DNA of 64,000 nt, from positions 186,001 to 250,000 of the forward strand of contig NZ_BCSJ01000013.1 in assembly GCF_001570805.1 (NCBI RefSeq), given 5' to 3'. Source of the DNA: Brevibacterium epidermidis NBRC 14811 (GTDB lineage Bacteria > Actinomycetota > Actinomycetes > Actinomycetales > Brevibacteriaceae). Positions 1 through 7,976 of this stretch are shown piece after piece (the stretch's first letter is position 1; every line of letters begins with the position of its first letter). Position numbers and translations under genes: made by a program. The notes under the pieces were generated by a model. That model saw only the letters and a list, made by a program, of their open reading frames with translations. It was not told the DNA's origin and ran no database searches.

Positions 1-172
1 CGAGCCGACGCAGCGCGTCGAGCGCCTGGGTGATGACCGTGTGGTCGGCGCCGCCCTTGTAGCGGGCGATGAGGGCCAGGCCGCAGTTGTCGTGTTCGAG
101 CGCCGGATCGTAGAGCCCGATGCGGCCAGGCGGGGCCGGGTTCTTGTGGGTTGGCTGAGCGCTGTGGTTCAT
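1..172 (-). CDS. gltB: Glutamate synthase large subunit, N-terminal part (runs off window)
   Basis: Only the first 57 codons are present; the rest lies beyond the window. The motif EHDNCGLALIARYKG around Cys30 is the start of the class II glutamine amidotransferase domain of NADPH-GOGAT. The mature enzyme is known to use this Cys as its N-terminal nucleophile after propeptide removal, so residues 1-29 would be the propeptide. The enzyme makes glutamate from glutamine and 2-oxoglutarate. The ATG at 172 has an upstream AGAAGG ribosome binding site. It is the last gene after the trp-lgt block but has its own leader with a candidate promoter and a perfect palindrome. Confidence 0.85.
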   Translation of the reverse strand, partial: MNHSAQPTHKNPAPPGRIGLYDPALEHDNCGLALIARYKGGADHTVITQALDALRRL

Positions 173-260
173 GTTCTGCCTTCTCGGTGTTGAGTGTTTC
201 CCGAAAAGACGGCGCTGTCCTCTGCGGTATGGACGAGCCCGGAAAGTGTGTTTTCCGAAC

Positions 261-288
261 CCGGCTGTGAGATCGCTCTCACAGCCGG
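261..288. promoter_or_regulatory. Perfect 12-bp palindrome in gltB leader
   Basis: CCGGCTGTGAGA at 261-272 and its exact reverse complement at 277-288 flank a TCGC loop. It lies at the predicted +1 of the gltB promoter and about 70 bases after the lgt stop. There is no T run after it on the minus strand. It could be an operator, a 5' UTR hairpin or the lgt terminator. The TGTGA-N8-TCACA core resembles a CRP/GlxR site, but the spacing is 8 instead of 6. Confidence 0.6.
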
Positions 289-294
289 ATTCAT

Positions 295-323
295 AACTTA
301 CACCATGTGCAATTTCATAAGAA
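295..323 (-). promoter_or_regulatory. Candidate gltB promoter
   Basis: On the minus strand TTCTTA (318-323) is followed by a 17-base spacer and TAAGTT (295-300). The -10 fits the actinobacterial TANNNT pattern; the -35 is weak. It would start transcription near 288, giving a leader of about 116 bases that begins with the palindrome. Confidence 0.4.
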
Positions 324-357
324 GCAGAAAAAGGAACGAACTGTGAACCTATTCGTC

Positions 358-1467
358 TTAAGAGTCGGACGTGTGAGGATTCTCGTCGCGGGGAGCGGGA
401 GCCGTCTTGCCGCGCACATCGGGCACGATCGAGATCGCCGAGGTGACTGCTCCGAAGAAGCCGAAGCTGTGGCGTCCGCTGAGGTCGATGCCTGGCTCGT
501 CGTCGAATTCCGAGTCGTCAGCGTTGTCTCCGGCCGCCGCCAAATCGCCGTTCGGTGCCTTGTTCGGGGAGGCGTCGGCGCTCGAGGCAGGGGGCGGCGG
601 CGTGGGGGCGCCGCGGCGACCGTTCCGATCGTCGGGATCGGCCACCCGCGCAACGGACGGCAGTGGGGCTCCGGAGTCCTCGGCCGCCTCGGCGATATTG
701 GGCGCATTGATCTCGAATGTGTGCTTCCCGCGGCGGTGGCGGCGCAGCAGGGTGCGGGAGCCGTGCACGTAGACGCCGGTCTCATAGGTGCGGTGACGCA
801 GTCGCGAGACGGTGAGCCAGCCGAGGCCGAGAAGCAGCGCGAGGATGGCCGTCCATACATTGAACGGCAGTCCGAGGAGGAGGCGTGCATTCTCGGCTGC
901 CGGGGTGCCGACCCGCAGGGCTTCGAGCAGGATGCGGCCGAGCCCGAACAGGCACAGGTAGAGAGCGAAGACCTGACCGTAGCCGAGCCGGAGGCGTTTG
1001 GACACGATGATGAGCACGACGCAGGCGATGAGGTTCCACACCGATTCGGTGAGGACCGTGACGCGTTCGAGGCGACCGTCGAACCAGTCGCTGAAGGCGC
1101 CGGCGACGTGGCCGAGGATGAGCCCCGGTGCGACCGAGTCGAGCAGCGGTCGGAACCTGATGCCCTGGAAGCGGGTGAGCAGCCAGACGGAGAGGAAGCC
1201 GAGGATGGTCGCTCCCCAGAAACTGAATCCGCCGTCCCAGAGGGCCAGCGCCCGGATTGGGCTGCCGTCGGGGCCGAAGTAGGTGTCCGACGCCGAGAGC
1301 AGGTGTCCGAGGCGTCCGCCGATGACGGCGGCCGGAAGACCGACGACCGCGATGGCCCACAGATCTCCCTTATGGCCGCCGCGGGCGCGCCATTGGATGC
1401 TCGTCATCCACAGAGCGAGTCCGATGCCGAGGATGGTGAAGATGACCCATGCCGGGCTGAAGCTCAT
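358..1467 (-). CDS. lgt: Lgt-family prolipoprotein diacylglyceryl transferase homologue with degenerate signature loop
   Basis: This 369-residue polytopic membrane protein matches Lgt in several conserved stretches: IGGRLGHLLS (49-58), DGGFSFWGATILG (78-90), YGQVFALY and LGRILLEALR (176-185). Lgt transfers diacylglycerol from phosphatidylglycerol to the lipobox Cys of prelipoproteins. The stretch where actinobacterial Lgt normally carries GRxGNxxNxE is here GHVAGAFSDWFDGRLER (119-135), and the usual following loop looks shortened. The Arg, Asn and Glu of that motif are not recognisable, so activity is uncertain. The last 130 or so residues are a Pro/Asp/Ser-rich cytosolic tail. The ATG overlaps the trpA stop (ATGA). 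Confidence 0.8.
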   Translation of the reverse strand: MSFSPAWVIFTILGIGLALWMTSIQWRARGGHKGDLWAIAVVGLPAAVIGGRLGHLLSASDTYFGPDGSPIRALALWDGGFSFWGATILGFLSVWLLTRFQGIRFRPLLDSVAPGLILGHVAGAFSDWFDGRLERVTVLTESVWNLIACVVLIIVSKRLRLGYGQVFALYLCLFGLGRILLEALRVGTPAAENARLLLGLPFNVWTAILALLLGLGWLTVSRLRHRTYETGVYVHGSRTLLRRHRRGKHTFEINAPNIAEAAEDSGAPLPSVARVADPDDRNGRRGAPTPPPPASSADASPNKAPNGDLAAAGDNADDSEFDDEPGIDLSGRHSFGFFGAVTSAISIVPDVRGKTAPAPRDENPHTSDS

Positions 1468-2255
1468 GCACACCCTTCTGCGAGCTCGGCGGCGAGTCGA
1501 CCGACTCCGGCCACTCCTTCGGAGTCCAGCGCCCGGACGAGGGCGGAGCCGACGATGACTCCGTCGGCGTATTCGGCGACCTCGGCCGCCTGTTCGCGGT
1601 TCGAGACACCGAGGCCGACGCAGGCGCGTTCGGCTCCGGCTTCCTTCAGCCGGGAGACGAGTTCGCGGGCATGGTTGTCGACTTCGGAGCGGACACCGGT
1701 GACACCCATGGTCGAGGCGGCGTAGACGAAGCCGGAGCTGTGCTCGACGATTCGGGCCAGCCGTTCGGGTGTCGACGACGGTGCGGCGAGGAAGATGCGG
1801 TCGAGTTCGTGCTTCTCCGAGGCAGCCAACCACGGTCCTGCCTCATCGGGGATGAGGTCGGGGGTGACGATGCCGCCGCCTCCGGCCGAGGCGAGGTCGC
1901 GGGCGAAGCTGTCGATGCCGTACTGGAGCACGAGGTTCCAGTAGCTCATGACGACGGCGGTGCCGCCGGCTGCAGAGATGGCTTCGACTGCGGTGAAGAT
2001 GTCCTTGGTCCGCACCCCGTTCTCCAGCGCCGTCTCACCGGCACGCTGGATGACGGGTCCGTCCATTCCGGGATCGGAGTACGGCATGCCGACCTCGATG
2101 ATGTCGACGCCGTTGCGGACGAGTTCGACCATTGCTGCGGTCGATCCCGCCACCGTGGGGAAGCCGACCGGCAGGTAGGCGATGAGAGCGGCCTTGCGGC
2201 CCGCCTCGGCGACGGCGTCGAGGGTGGTTCCTGTGCGTGGGCCCGAGTGCGTCAT
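1464..2255 (-). CDS. trpA: Tryptophan synthase alpha chain
   Basis: This 263-residue TIM-barrel protein cleaves indole-3-glycerol phosphate to indole and glyceraldehyde 3-phosphate, and passes indole to TrpB. The strands [31 protein letters not shown] and GVTGVRSEV are TrpA landmarks; the glutamate of VGMPYSDP and the aspartate of SDPGMDGP fit the catalytic acids. The ATG at 2255 overlaps the trpB stop as ATGA, which is preferred over an in-frame start 12 codons upstream inside trpB. It is followed by lgt through another ATGA overlap, so the three genes are probably translationally coupled. Confidence 0.97.
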   Translation of the reverse strand: MTHSGPRTGTTLDAVAEAGRKAALIAYLPVGFPTVAGSTAAMVELVRNGVDIIEVGMPYSDPGMDGPVIQRAGETALENGVRTKDIFTAVEAISAAGGTAVVMSYWNLVLQYGIDSFARDLASAGGGGIVTPDLIPDEAGPWLAASEKHELDRIFLAAPSSTPERLARIVEHSSGFVYAASTMGVTGVRSEVDNHARELVSRLKEAGAERACVGLGVSNREQAAEVAEYADGVIVGSALVRALDSEGVAGVGRLAAELAEGCA

Positions 2256-3466
2256 ACCTGAACCGCTCCTTCGTCGATGTAGTCGAACCATTTCGCGGCG
2301 GTCGTCATGTCCTTGTCGCCGCGGCCGGAGAGATTGACGAGCAGGACCGCGTCGGGTCCGAGCTCACGACCCACGCGCATGGCTCCGGCCAGGGCATGAG
2401 CGGATTCGATCGCGGGGATGATGCCTTCGGTGCGGGAGAGCAGCCGCATGGCCTCCATCGCCTCTTCGTCGACGACGGGTTCGTACGTCACCCGGCCGAT
2501 GTCGTGGAGGTGGGAGTGTTCGGGACCGACCGAAGGATAGTCGAGTCCGGCCGAGACCGAATGGGAGGCCTGAGTCTGTCCGTCGGAGTCCTGGAGGATG
2601 TAGGTGGCCGAACCGTGGAGGACGCCGGGGCGTCCGCCGGAGAACCGGGCGGCGTGGTGGCCGGAGTCGACTCCTTCGCCGCCGGCTTCGAAGCCGAAGA
2701 TCTTCACGTCGGCATCACCGAGGAAGGCGGCGAAGAGGCCCATGGCGTTCGATCCTCCGCCGACGCAGGCGCAGACGGCGTCGGGCAGGCGGCCGACCAT
2801 GTCCTGGATCTGTTCGCGGGCTTCGACGCCGATGACGTTCTGGAAGGAGCGCACCATCGCGGGGAACGGGTGGGGTCCGGCGACCGTGCCGATGACGTAG
2901 TGGGTGTCGTCGACATTGGCCACCCAGTCGCGCATGGCTTCATTCATCGCGTCCTTGAGGGTGCGGGTGCCGTTGGTCACGGCGTTGACCGTGGCTCCGA
3001 GCAGACGCATGCGCGCGACGTTGAGGGCCTGCCGCTGGGTGTCCTCCTCACCCATGTAGACCACGCAGGACATGTCGAGCAGCGCGGCGGCGGTCGCCGT
3101 GGCGACTCCGTGCTGCCCGGCTCCGGTCTCGGCGATGACACGGGTCTTGCCCATCCGCTTGGCCAGCAGAGCCTGGGCCAAGGCGTTGTTGATCTTGTGG
3201 CTGCCCGTGTGGTTGAGGTCTTCGCGTTTGAGGAACACGCGCGCACCGCCGCAGTGCTCGGCGAAGCGCGTGGCCTCGGTGAGCAGAGACGGCCGGCCGA
3301 TGTAGTTGCGCTGCAGAGTGAGGAGTTCGTCGGTGAAGGCCGGATCCACCTGGGACTTGCGCCAGGTCTCTTCGATCTCGTCGAGTGCCGGGATCAGTGC
3401 TTCGGGGATGAACCTGCCTCCGAACTCGCCGAAGTACGGTCCGGTCTCCTGGCTCACATCGGTCAT
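2252..3466 (-). CDS. trpB: Tryptophan synthase beta chain
   Basis: This 404-residue PLP enzyme condenses indole with serine to give tryptophan. It starts with the typical [16 protein letters not shown]. The PLP lysine is K91 in [10 protein letters not shown], followed by [13 protein letters not shown] and the phosphate-binding [10 protein letters not shown]. Length is normal for TrpB1. AGAAGGA lies upstream of the ATG at 3466. That ATG also overlaps, as ATGA, the stop of a 31-codon ORF in the trpC-trpB gap. The gene sits between trpC and trpA. Confidence 0.98.
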   Translation of the reverse strand: MTDVSQETGPYFGEFGGRFIPEALIPALDEIEETWRKSQVDPAFTDELLTLQRNYIGRPSLLTEATRFAEHCGGARVFLKREDLNHTGSHKINNALAQALLAKRMGKTRVIAETGAGQHGVATATAAALLDMSCVVYMGEEDTQRQALNVARMRLLGATVNAVTNGTRTLKDAMNEAMRDWVANVDDTHYVIGTVAGPHPFPAMVRSFQNVIGVEAREQIQDMVGRLPDAVCACVGGGSNAMGLFAAFLGDADVKIFGFEAGGEGVDSGHHAARFSGGRPGVLHGSATYILQDSDGQTQASHSVSAGLDYPSVGPEHSHLHDIGRVTYEPVVDEEAMEAMRLLSRTEGIIPAIESAHALAGAMRVGRELGPDAVLLVNLSGRGDKDMTTAAKWFDYIDEGAVQV

Positions 3467-3558
3467 TGCGGTCCTTCTCGATCTCCTCGTGGCGTCGGCA
3501 GACGCAGGCGTTGAGCCTCCGCCGTGCCGGACGTCGGAATGGGTGCGGTATGGGCCAT
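3463..3558 (-). CDS. Possible small ORF between trpC and trpB (trpM position)
   Basis: This 31-codon ORF begins [11 protein letters not shown] and ends DREGPQ. Its TGA overlaps the trpB ATG as ATGA, the same coupling used by most genes here. It fills the otherwise unexplained 127-base trpC-trpB gap. Streptomyces coelicolor has a small gene (trpX/trpM) in the same place. I see no convincing sequence similarity to it, and there is no clear ribosome binding site upstream of the ATG, so the call rests on position and overlap only. Confidence 0.3.
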   Translation of the reverse strand: MAHTAPIPTSGTAEAQRLRLPTPRGDREGPQ

Positions 3559-3593
3559 CGTCGGCCACGTGCAGCGGCCGATGGCGGCGGGGT

Positions 3594-4391
3594 TCAGGAT
3601 GCGGACAGCGAGCGGCGTTCTCGACCGAGGGCCGTGTACTCCTCGACAGCGGCCTGAGGACGGCCGCCGGTGACGAGGGCTTCGCCCACGAGCACGAGAT
3701 CGGCGCCGGCATCCGCGTACTTCGACACCTCGGCTCCTCCGGCGACACCGGACTCGGCCACGAGGGTGCATCCTGCGGGGGCGAGTTCGGCCAAAGGCGC
3801 GAACCGGTCGCTGTCGACGCTGAGGTCCTTGAGGTTGCGGGTATTGACGCCGATGAGTTCTGCGCCGAGGTCGGCAGCGATCTCGAGCTCTTCGCGATTG
3901 TGCGTCTCGACGAGCGCGGCCATGCCCAGCTCCGTGGCGAGTGCATGGAAGTCGCGCAGCTGCGCGGGATCGAGTGCTGCGACGATGAGCAGAACGATGT
4001 CGGCACCGTGTGCACGGGCCTCGTGGAACTGGTATTCGTCCACCATGAAGTCCTTGCGCAGGACCGGGATGTCCACGGCGGCGCGCACCGAGTCGAGGTC
4101 GGCGAGGCTGCCGTTGAAACGGCGGGCCTCCGTGAGCACACTGATGGCCCGGGCTCCGCCTGCGGCATACAGGCCAGCGAGGGTGCCTGGGTCGGGAATC
4201 TGAGCGAGGTCACCGCGCGACGGTGACTTCCGCTTGACCTCGGCGATGACGCCGAAGTCGGCGGACAGGTCGAAGGGGCGGGCCGGCTCGGCCGCAGCGG
4301 CTCGAGCCGTGATCTCGCTCAGCGGAACTTCGCTCCGGCGTGCCTGCAGGTCTTCCCGCACTCCGGAGACGATGTCGCCTAGTACCGTCAT
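3594..4391 (-). CDS. trpC: Indole-3-glycerol phosphate synthase
   Basis: This 265-residue TIM barrel closes the indole ring of CdRP in tryptophan synthesis. Family motifs are [55 protein letters not shown] and VAESGV; they carry the usual catalytic Glu, Lys and Asn residues. The ATG at 4391 overlaps the stop of the HGxxPAAW gene (ATGA), so an upstream extension in the same frame is rejected. It is monofunctional: no TrpF domain is fused, so phosphoribosylanthranilate isomerase must come from elsewhere. Confidence 0.97.
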   Translation of the reverse strand: MTVLGDIVSGVREDLQARRSEVPLSEITARAAAAEPARPFDLSADFGVIAEVKRKSPSRGDLAQIPDPGTLAGLYAAGGARAISVLTEARRFNGSLADLDSVRAAVDIPVLRKDFMVDEYQFHEARAHGADIVLLIVAALDPAQLRDFHALATELGMAALVETHNREELEIAADLGAELIGVNTRNLKDLSVDSDRFAPLAELAPAGCTLVAESGVAGGAEVSKYADAGADLVLVGEALVTGGRPQAAVEEYTALGRERRSLSAS

Positions 4392-4657
4392 TTCTTCTTC
4401 GGCTTGTTGCCCAGTCCCACGGCACGCAGGATCAGGCCGACGACGACGCCGAGGGCGACGATGCCGACGCCGATGTAGGTGATCGTGGGGTTGTGGATCG
4501 TGAAGCCCACACAGCCGACGCTGATGCCGAGGAGCATGATGATGACTCCGGTCCATCCCGCCACCGAGTTGCCGTGACCGGGATCGGCGATCGCTGCGTA
4601 GTCGATCGTGGATTTGTCGAGATCTGCGGCCCCGTTGCGGGCGATGGACTGCGACAT
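4388..4657 (-). CDS. HGxxPAAW family small membrane protein
   Basis: This 89-residue protein has the family motif as DPGHGNSVAGWTGV (residues 26-39). Two hydrophobic segments follow, at about 38-57 and 62-82, and a Lys-rich end NKPKKK. Proteins of this family are found next to trpC in many actinobacteria; their function is unknown and a link to tryptophan synthesis is inferred from location only. The canonical PAAW is VAGW here. AAAGGAG precedes the ATG, and the stop overlaps the trpC start. It is the first gene after the likely internal control region of the trp block. Confidence 0.85.
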   Translation of the reverse strand: MSQSIARNGAADLDKSTIDYAAIADPGHGNSVAGWTGVIIMLLGISVGCVGFTIHNPTITYIGVGIVALGVVVGLILRAVGLGNKPKKK

Positions 4658-4676
4658 GGCGCTCCTTTGTGTGAGT

Positions 4677-4717
4677 GCGTGACACGCGTATGGAATCTTT
4701 CCTCTATTGTGTCACGC
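4677..4717. promoter_or_regulatory. Inverted repeat upstream of HGxxPAAW-trpCBA
   Basis: GCGTGACAC at 4677-4685 and GTGTCACGC at 4709-4717 are perfect 9-bp inverted arms 23 bases apart, about three helical turns centre to centre. They lie in the only sizeable gap between trpE and trpA. This suggests a dyad operator or transcript control element for the downstream trp genes. No strong promoter hexamers were found beside it. Confidence 0.45.
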
Positions 4718-4726
4718 TTCTGCGGC

Positions 4727-4748
4727 TGACCGGACACCGACCCGGTCA
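4727..4748 (-). terminator. Possible hairpin after the trp membrane protein gene
   Basis: TGACCGG (4727-4733) and CCGGTCA (4742-4748) can form a 7-bp stem with an 8-base loop just after the stop at 4754. There is no T run. It may weaken read-through from trpE into trpCBA. Confidence 0.35.
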
Positions 4749-4753
4749 CAAGG

Positions 4754-5302
4754 TCATTTCGAATCCGGCTCGGTATCCGGATCGTTCGGCTCCTCGTCGT
4801 CGGGGGCGTCTTCGACGTCTTCTCCGCGGGACAGGGCATCCCAGGTCGCGGCCGAGTCGAATTCGCCGCCGGCGGCTTCGGCGGTGCGGGCGTAGCGGTT
4901 GGAGTTCGTCCACCCGTTCGAGGCGACGGCGACCCAGACGATTCCGATGACGCCGATTCCCGCGGCCACTGCCGCGATGATCGCCCACGAGGTGGCTCCC
5001 GGCGCCGAGGCGGCACTCAGTGCCGTGATCCCGTATCCGATTCCTGCGATCCCGGCCAGACCGAAGACGACGAAGCGTCCGATCCGTCCGAGCATCGCGG
5101 CCAGAAGTCCTGAGACCGCGATGATCGCCACACAGGCGGTGGCCACGGGTGAGGCCTGCGAACTCGCATCCTCGGTGACCTTCGCCACACCGCTGGGTCC
5201 GAGGGTGTCGCCGGCGGCGCCGACCTGCCAGGCGGAGATCGTCAGCGCCCACAGTGCGGCGGCGATGACGAGCATGATGAGGACTCCGCGGGATTTCGTC
5301 AT
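4754..5302 (-). CDS. Trp biosynthesis-associated membrane protein
   Basis: This 182-residue protein starts MTKSRGVLIMLVIAAALWAL and has about four hydrophobic segments, then an acidic cytosolic tail rich in Asp, Glu and Pro. It matches the Trp_oprn_chp type seen next to trpE in actinobacteria: a small membrane protein with conserved W and G/S-rich turns such as LTISAWQVG and SNGWTNSNRYA. Function is unknown. It begins 4 bases after the trpE stop and ends before the internal hairpin and inverted repeat, so it is probably co-transcribed with trpE. Confidence 0.8.
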   Translation of the reverse strand: MTKSRGVLIMLVIAAALWALTISAWQVGAAGDTLGPSGVAKVTEDASSQASPVATACVAIIAVSGLLAAMLGRIGRFVVFGLAGIAGIGYGITALSAASAPGATSWAIIAAVAAGIGVIGIVWVAVASNGWTNSNRYARTAEAAGGEFDSAATWDALSRGEDVEDAPDDEEPNDPDTEPDSK

Positions 5303-5306
5303 GGCC

Positions 5307-6860
5307 TCACCTCTGGCTTCCTGCGGTCGTATGCAGGGCGTCGGCCGCGGCGGCGGCGCGCAGCACTGCCGCGGCCTTGTTCTCGGATTCCTGGTATTCG
5401 GTCTCGGGCACGGAGTCGGCGACGAGTCCGCCGCCGGCATAGACGCTCATCGTGCCATCCCGGAGCACTCCGGTGCGGATGGCGATGGCGAGGTCGAGGT
5501 CACCGGTGAAGGACATGTAGCCGACCACTCCCCCGTAGATTCCGCGTCCGACGGGTTCGAGCTCGTCGATGATCTGCAGCGCTCGGGGTTTGGGGGCTCC
5601 GGACAGAGTTCCGGCGGGGAAGGTCGCCCGAAGCACGTCGATCGCAGTGGTTCCCGGTTCGAGTTCGCCGCGCACGGTCGAGCTGATGTGCATGATGTGG
5701 CTGTAGCGGACGATGTCCATGAATTCGCTGACGTCGATGGTTCCGGCTCCGCAGACCTTCGCCAGGTCGTTGCGGGCGAGGTCGACGAGCATGAGGTGCT
5801 CTGCCCGTTCCTTCTCATCGGCCAGGAGTTCCCGAGCCAGGGCGTCATCGGCTTCCGGAGTGGTGCCGCGGGGGCGGGAACCGGCGATCGGGTGGGTGAG
5901 CACCTCTCCGGACCGGACGGTGACGAGCGCTTCGGGCGAGGAGCCGATGATGCTCACCGGTTCCCCTCCGTCGTCGTGGAGGTTGAGCAGGTACATGAAC
6001 GGGCTCGGGTTCGCATGCCGCAGCATCCTGTACACGCTCAGCGCATCGGCATCGCAGGGAGTGTCGAAGCGCTGGCCGATGACGACCTGGAAGATGTCTC
6101 CGTCGACGATCTTCTGCTTCGCCGTCTCCACACCGTCGAGGTACACCTGCGGCTGGGTGCGAGTGGCCACCTCGGGGTCGGCTTTCCGGGGGTGCAGGAT
6201 ATCGGCCGCACTGGGCTGCTGGAGGCGCTCGAGCATTGCGTCGATGCGCTCGACTCCGGAGGCGTGGGCATCTTCGATTCCGGTATCGGTGCCGTTGACG
6301 TTGAATACGTTGGCCACGAGGGTGACCATTCCCGAATAGTGGTCGAAGACGGCGATGTCGCCGGGGATCATCAGCTGGACCGTGGGCAGGTGGTGTTCGT
6401 TGGGCCGCGGCGGGCCGAGCTTCTCGAAGCGGCGGACGATGTCCCACCCGAAGTAGCCGACGAAGCTCGAGACCATGGGTGGCAGCTCTGATTCGGCTTC
6501 GCCCACGGCGAGGAGTTCGAGGGCCGCGGTGACTGCATCGAGAACGTCGCCGTCGGTGGGGATGCCGACCGGTGGGGTGCCGGTCCAGTGGAATCCGTCG
6601 TCGGTGGAGATGAGGGTCGCCACCGGTGCGGATCCGATGAAGGAGTACCGGGCCCAGGAACCGGCGACGGCGGATTCGAAGAGGAAGCTTCCCGGTCCGC
6701 CGTCGGTGAGTTTGCGGTAGAGGCTCAGCGGGGTCTCGGAGTCCGCGAGTACCTGAGTGTGGACCGGCACCAGTCGATGTTCGGCGCCCAGCGCCCGGAA
6801 CTGGTCGAGGCTGGGTCGGATCGGCAGGTCGGTCGGGTTCGCCGCTGGTTCAGTCGACAC
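5307..6860 (-). CDS. trpE: Anthranilate synthase component I
   Basis: This 517-residue chorismate-using enzyme makes anthranilate with a glutamine amidotransferase partner (TrpG), which is not in the window. The N-terminal SFLFESA corresponds to the tryptophan feedback site (LLES in many enzymes). The C-terminal chorismate domain has [42 protein letters not shown] and [11 protein letters not shown]. The start is the GTG at 6860, which overlaps the hisI end by 11 bases and has GGAAGG upstream. Longer in-frame starts would run through hisI. Coupling to hisI ties the trp genes to the his genes. Confidence 0.97.
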   Translation of the reverse strand: MSTEPAANPTDLPIRPSLDQFRALGAEHRLVPVHTQVLADSETPLSLYRKLTDGGPGSFLFESAVAGSWARYSFIGSAPVATLISTDDGFHWTGTPPVGIPTDGDVLDAVTAALELLAVGEAESELPPMVSSFVGYFGWDIVRRFEKLGPPRPNEHHLPTVQLMIPGDIAVFDHYSGMVTLVANVFNVNGTDTGIEDAHASGVERIDAMLERLQQPSAADILHPRKADPEVATRTQPQVYLDGVETAKQKIVDGDIFQVVIGQRFDTPCDADALSVYRMLRHANPSPFMYLLNLHDDGGEPVSIIGSSPEALVTVRSGEVLTHPIAGSRPRGTTPEADDALARELLADEKERAEHLMLVDLARNDLAKVCGAGTIDVSEFMDIVRYSHIMHISSTVRGELEPGTTAIDVLRATFPAGTLSGAPKPRALQIIDELEPVGRGIYGGVVGYMSFTGDLDLAIAIRTGVLRDGTMSVYAGGGLVADSVPETEYQESENKAAAVLRAAAAADALHTTAGSQR

Positions 6861-7206
6861 TGATGGTCCTTCCGGTGAAGCAGGTCGGGGTGTTCGTATG
6901 GCAGGCGGGCCCGGTCTGGTCGACGAGCATGAGCAGGGCGTCGGCATCGCAGTCGAGGGCGAGTGAGCGGACATGCTGGACATGGCCCGAGGTCTCCCCC
7001 TTCACCCAGTATTCCCGACGCGACCGTGACCAGTACGTGGCTCGCTTCGTCTCCAGTGTGCGGGAGACGGCTTCGACGTCCATCCAAGCGAGCATGAGCA
7101 CGTCGCGGCTTGTGGCCTCTTGGACGATGACGGGGATGAGCCCGTCGTCGTTGAGCCTGATGATCTCCCGCCAGTTCTCCGGGGTGGCGTCGATATCGCT
7201 GCTCAT
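6850..7206 (-). CDS. hisI: Phosphoribosyl-AMP cyclohydrolase
   Basis: This 118-residue enzyme opens the purine ring of PR-AMP, the third step of histidine synthesis. Diagnostic motifs are [21 protein letters not shown]-like YWVKGETSG and the zinc and magnesium ligands in LDCDADALL and [12 protein letters not shown]. It has no HisE domain; hisE is separate at 12034. Its ATG overlaps the hisF stop (ATGA) and its end overlaps trpE. Confidence 0.97.
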   Translation of the reverse strand: MSSDIDATPENWREIIRLNDDGLIPVIVQEATSRDVLMLAWMDVEAVSRTLETKRATYWSRSRREYWVKGETSGHVQHVRSLALDCDADALLMLVDQTGPACHTNTPTCFTGRTISVD

Positions 7207-7967
7207 CGGACCTCGATTCCGTCCTTCCGCAGTGCGTCCTTGACCTCGGCGATGCTCAGTGTGCCGAAGTGGAAGACGCTGGCGGCCAGCAGCGCGTCGG
7301 CTCCGGCTTCCACCGCCGGGGCGAAGTGTTCGACCTTGCCGGCTCCGCCCGAGGCGATGAGCGGCACGTCCACGGCGGCGCGGGCGGCCCTGATGAGTTC
7401 GAGGTCGAATCCCTCGCGTGTGCCGTCGGCGTCGATGGAGTTGAGCAGGACTTCGCCGACCCCGCGGTCGGCGGCTTCGCGGATCCAGTCGATGGCGCAG
7501 CGGCCCGTGCCTTCGCGGCCGCCGCGGGTGGTGACTTCGAATCCGGATTCCGTGCTCGTCCCCTGGGCCCTGCGCGCGTCGAGGGACAGGACGAGGACCT
7601 GGTTGCCGAAGTGTCGGGAGATCTCGCTGATGAGCTCCGGGTTCTTCACCGCTGAGGTGTTGACCGAGACCTTGTCGGCCCCGTCGCGCAGCAGACGGTC
7701 GACGTCGGCGACGCTGCGGATCCCGCCGCCGACGGTGAGCGGGATGAAGACCTCTTCGGCGCAGGCGCGGACGACGTCGTGGACGGTCTCGCGGTCACCG
7801 CTGCTGGCAGTGACGTCGAGGAAGGTGAGTTCGTCGGCGCCGGACTCGCCGTAGCGGCGGGCGAGTTCGACGGGGTCGCCGGCGTCCTTGAGGTCGGCGA
7901 ACTTCACTCCCTTGACGACGCGTCCGCCGTCGACGTCCAGACAGGGGATGACTCTGACAGCTACCAC
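7203..7967 (-). CDS. hisF: Imidazole glycerol phosphate synthase subunit HisF
   Basis: This 254-residue cyclase is a TIM barrel that, with the glutaminase HisH (not in the window), makes imidazole glycerol phosphate and AICAR. The N-terminus [20 protein letters not shown] is diagnostic and holds the first catalytic Asp; the second lies in [15 protein letters not shown]. The start is GTG at 7967, with AGGAGG overlapping the accDA stop. The downstream partner hisI is coupled by ATGA. Confidence 0.97.
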   Translation of the reverse strand: MVAVRVIPCLDVDGGRVVKGVKFADLKDAGDPVELARRYGESGADELTFLDVTASSGDRETVHDVVRACAEEVFIPLTVGGGIRSVADVDRLLRDGADKVSVNTSAVKNPELISEISRHFGNQVLVLSLDARRAQGTSTESGFEVTTRGGREGTGRCAIDWIREAADRGVGEVLLNSIDADGTREGFDLELIRAARAAVDVPLIASGGAGKVEHFAPAVEAGADALLAASVFHFGTLSIAEVKDALRKDGIEVR

Positions 7968-7976
7968 GCAGTCCTC

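Noticed and set aside
1468-1833. N-terminal extension of lgt
   Set aside because: Arg-rich translation inside trpA in another frame; the ATG at 1467 overlapping the trpA stop is the natural start.
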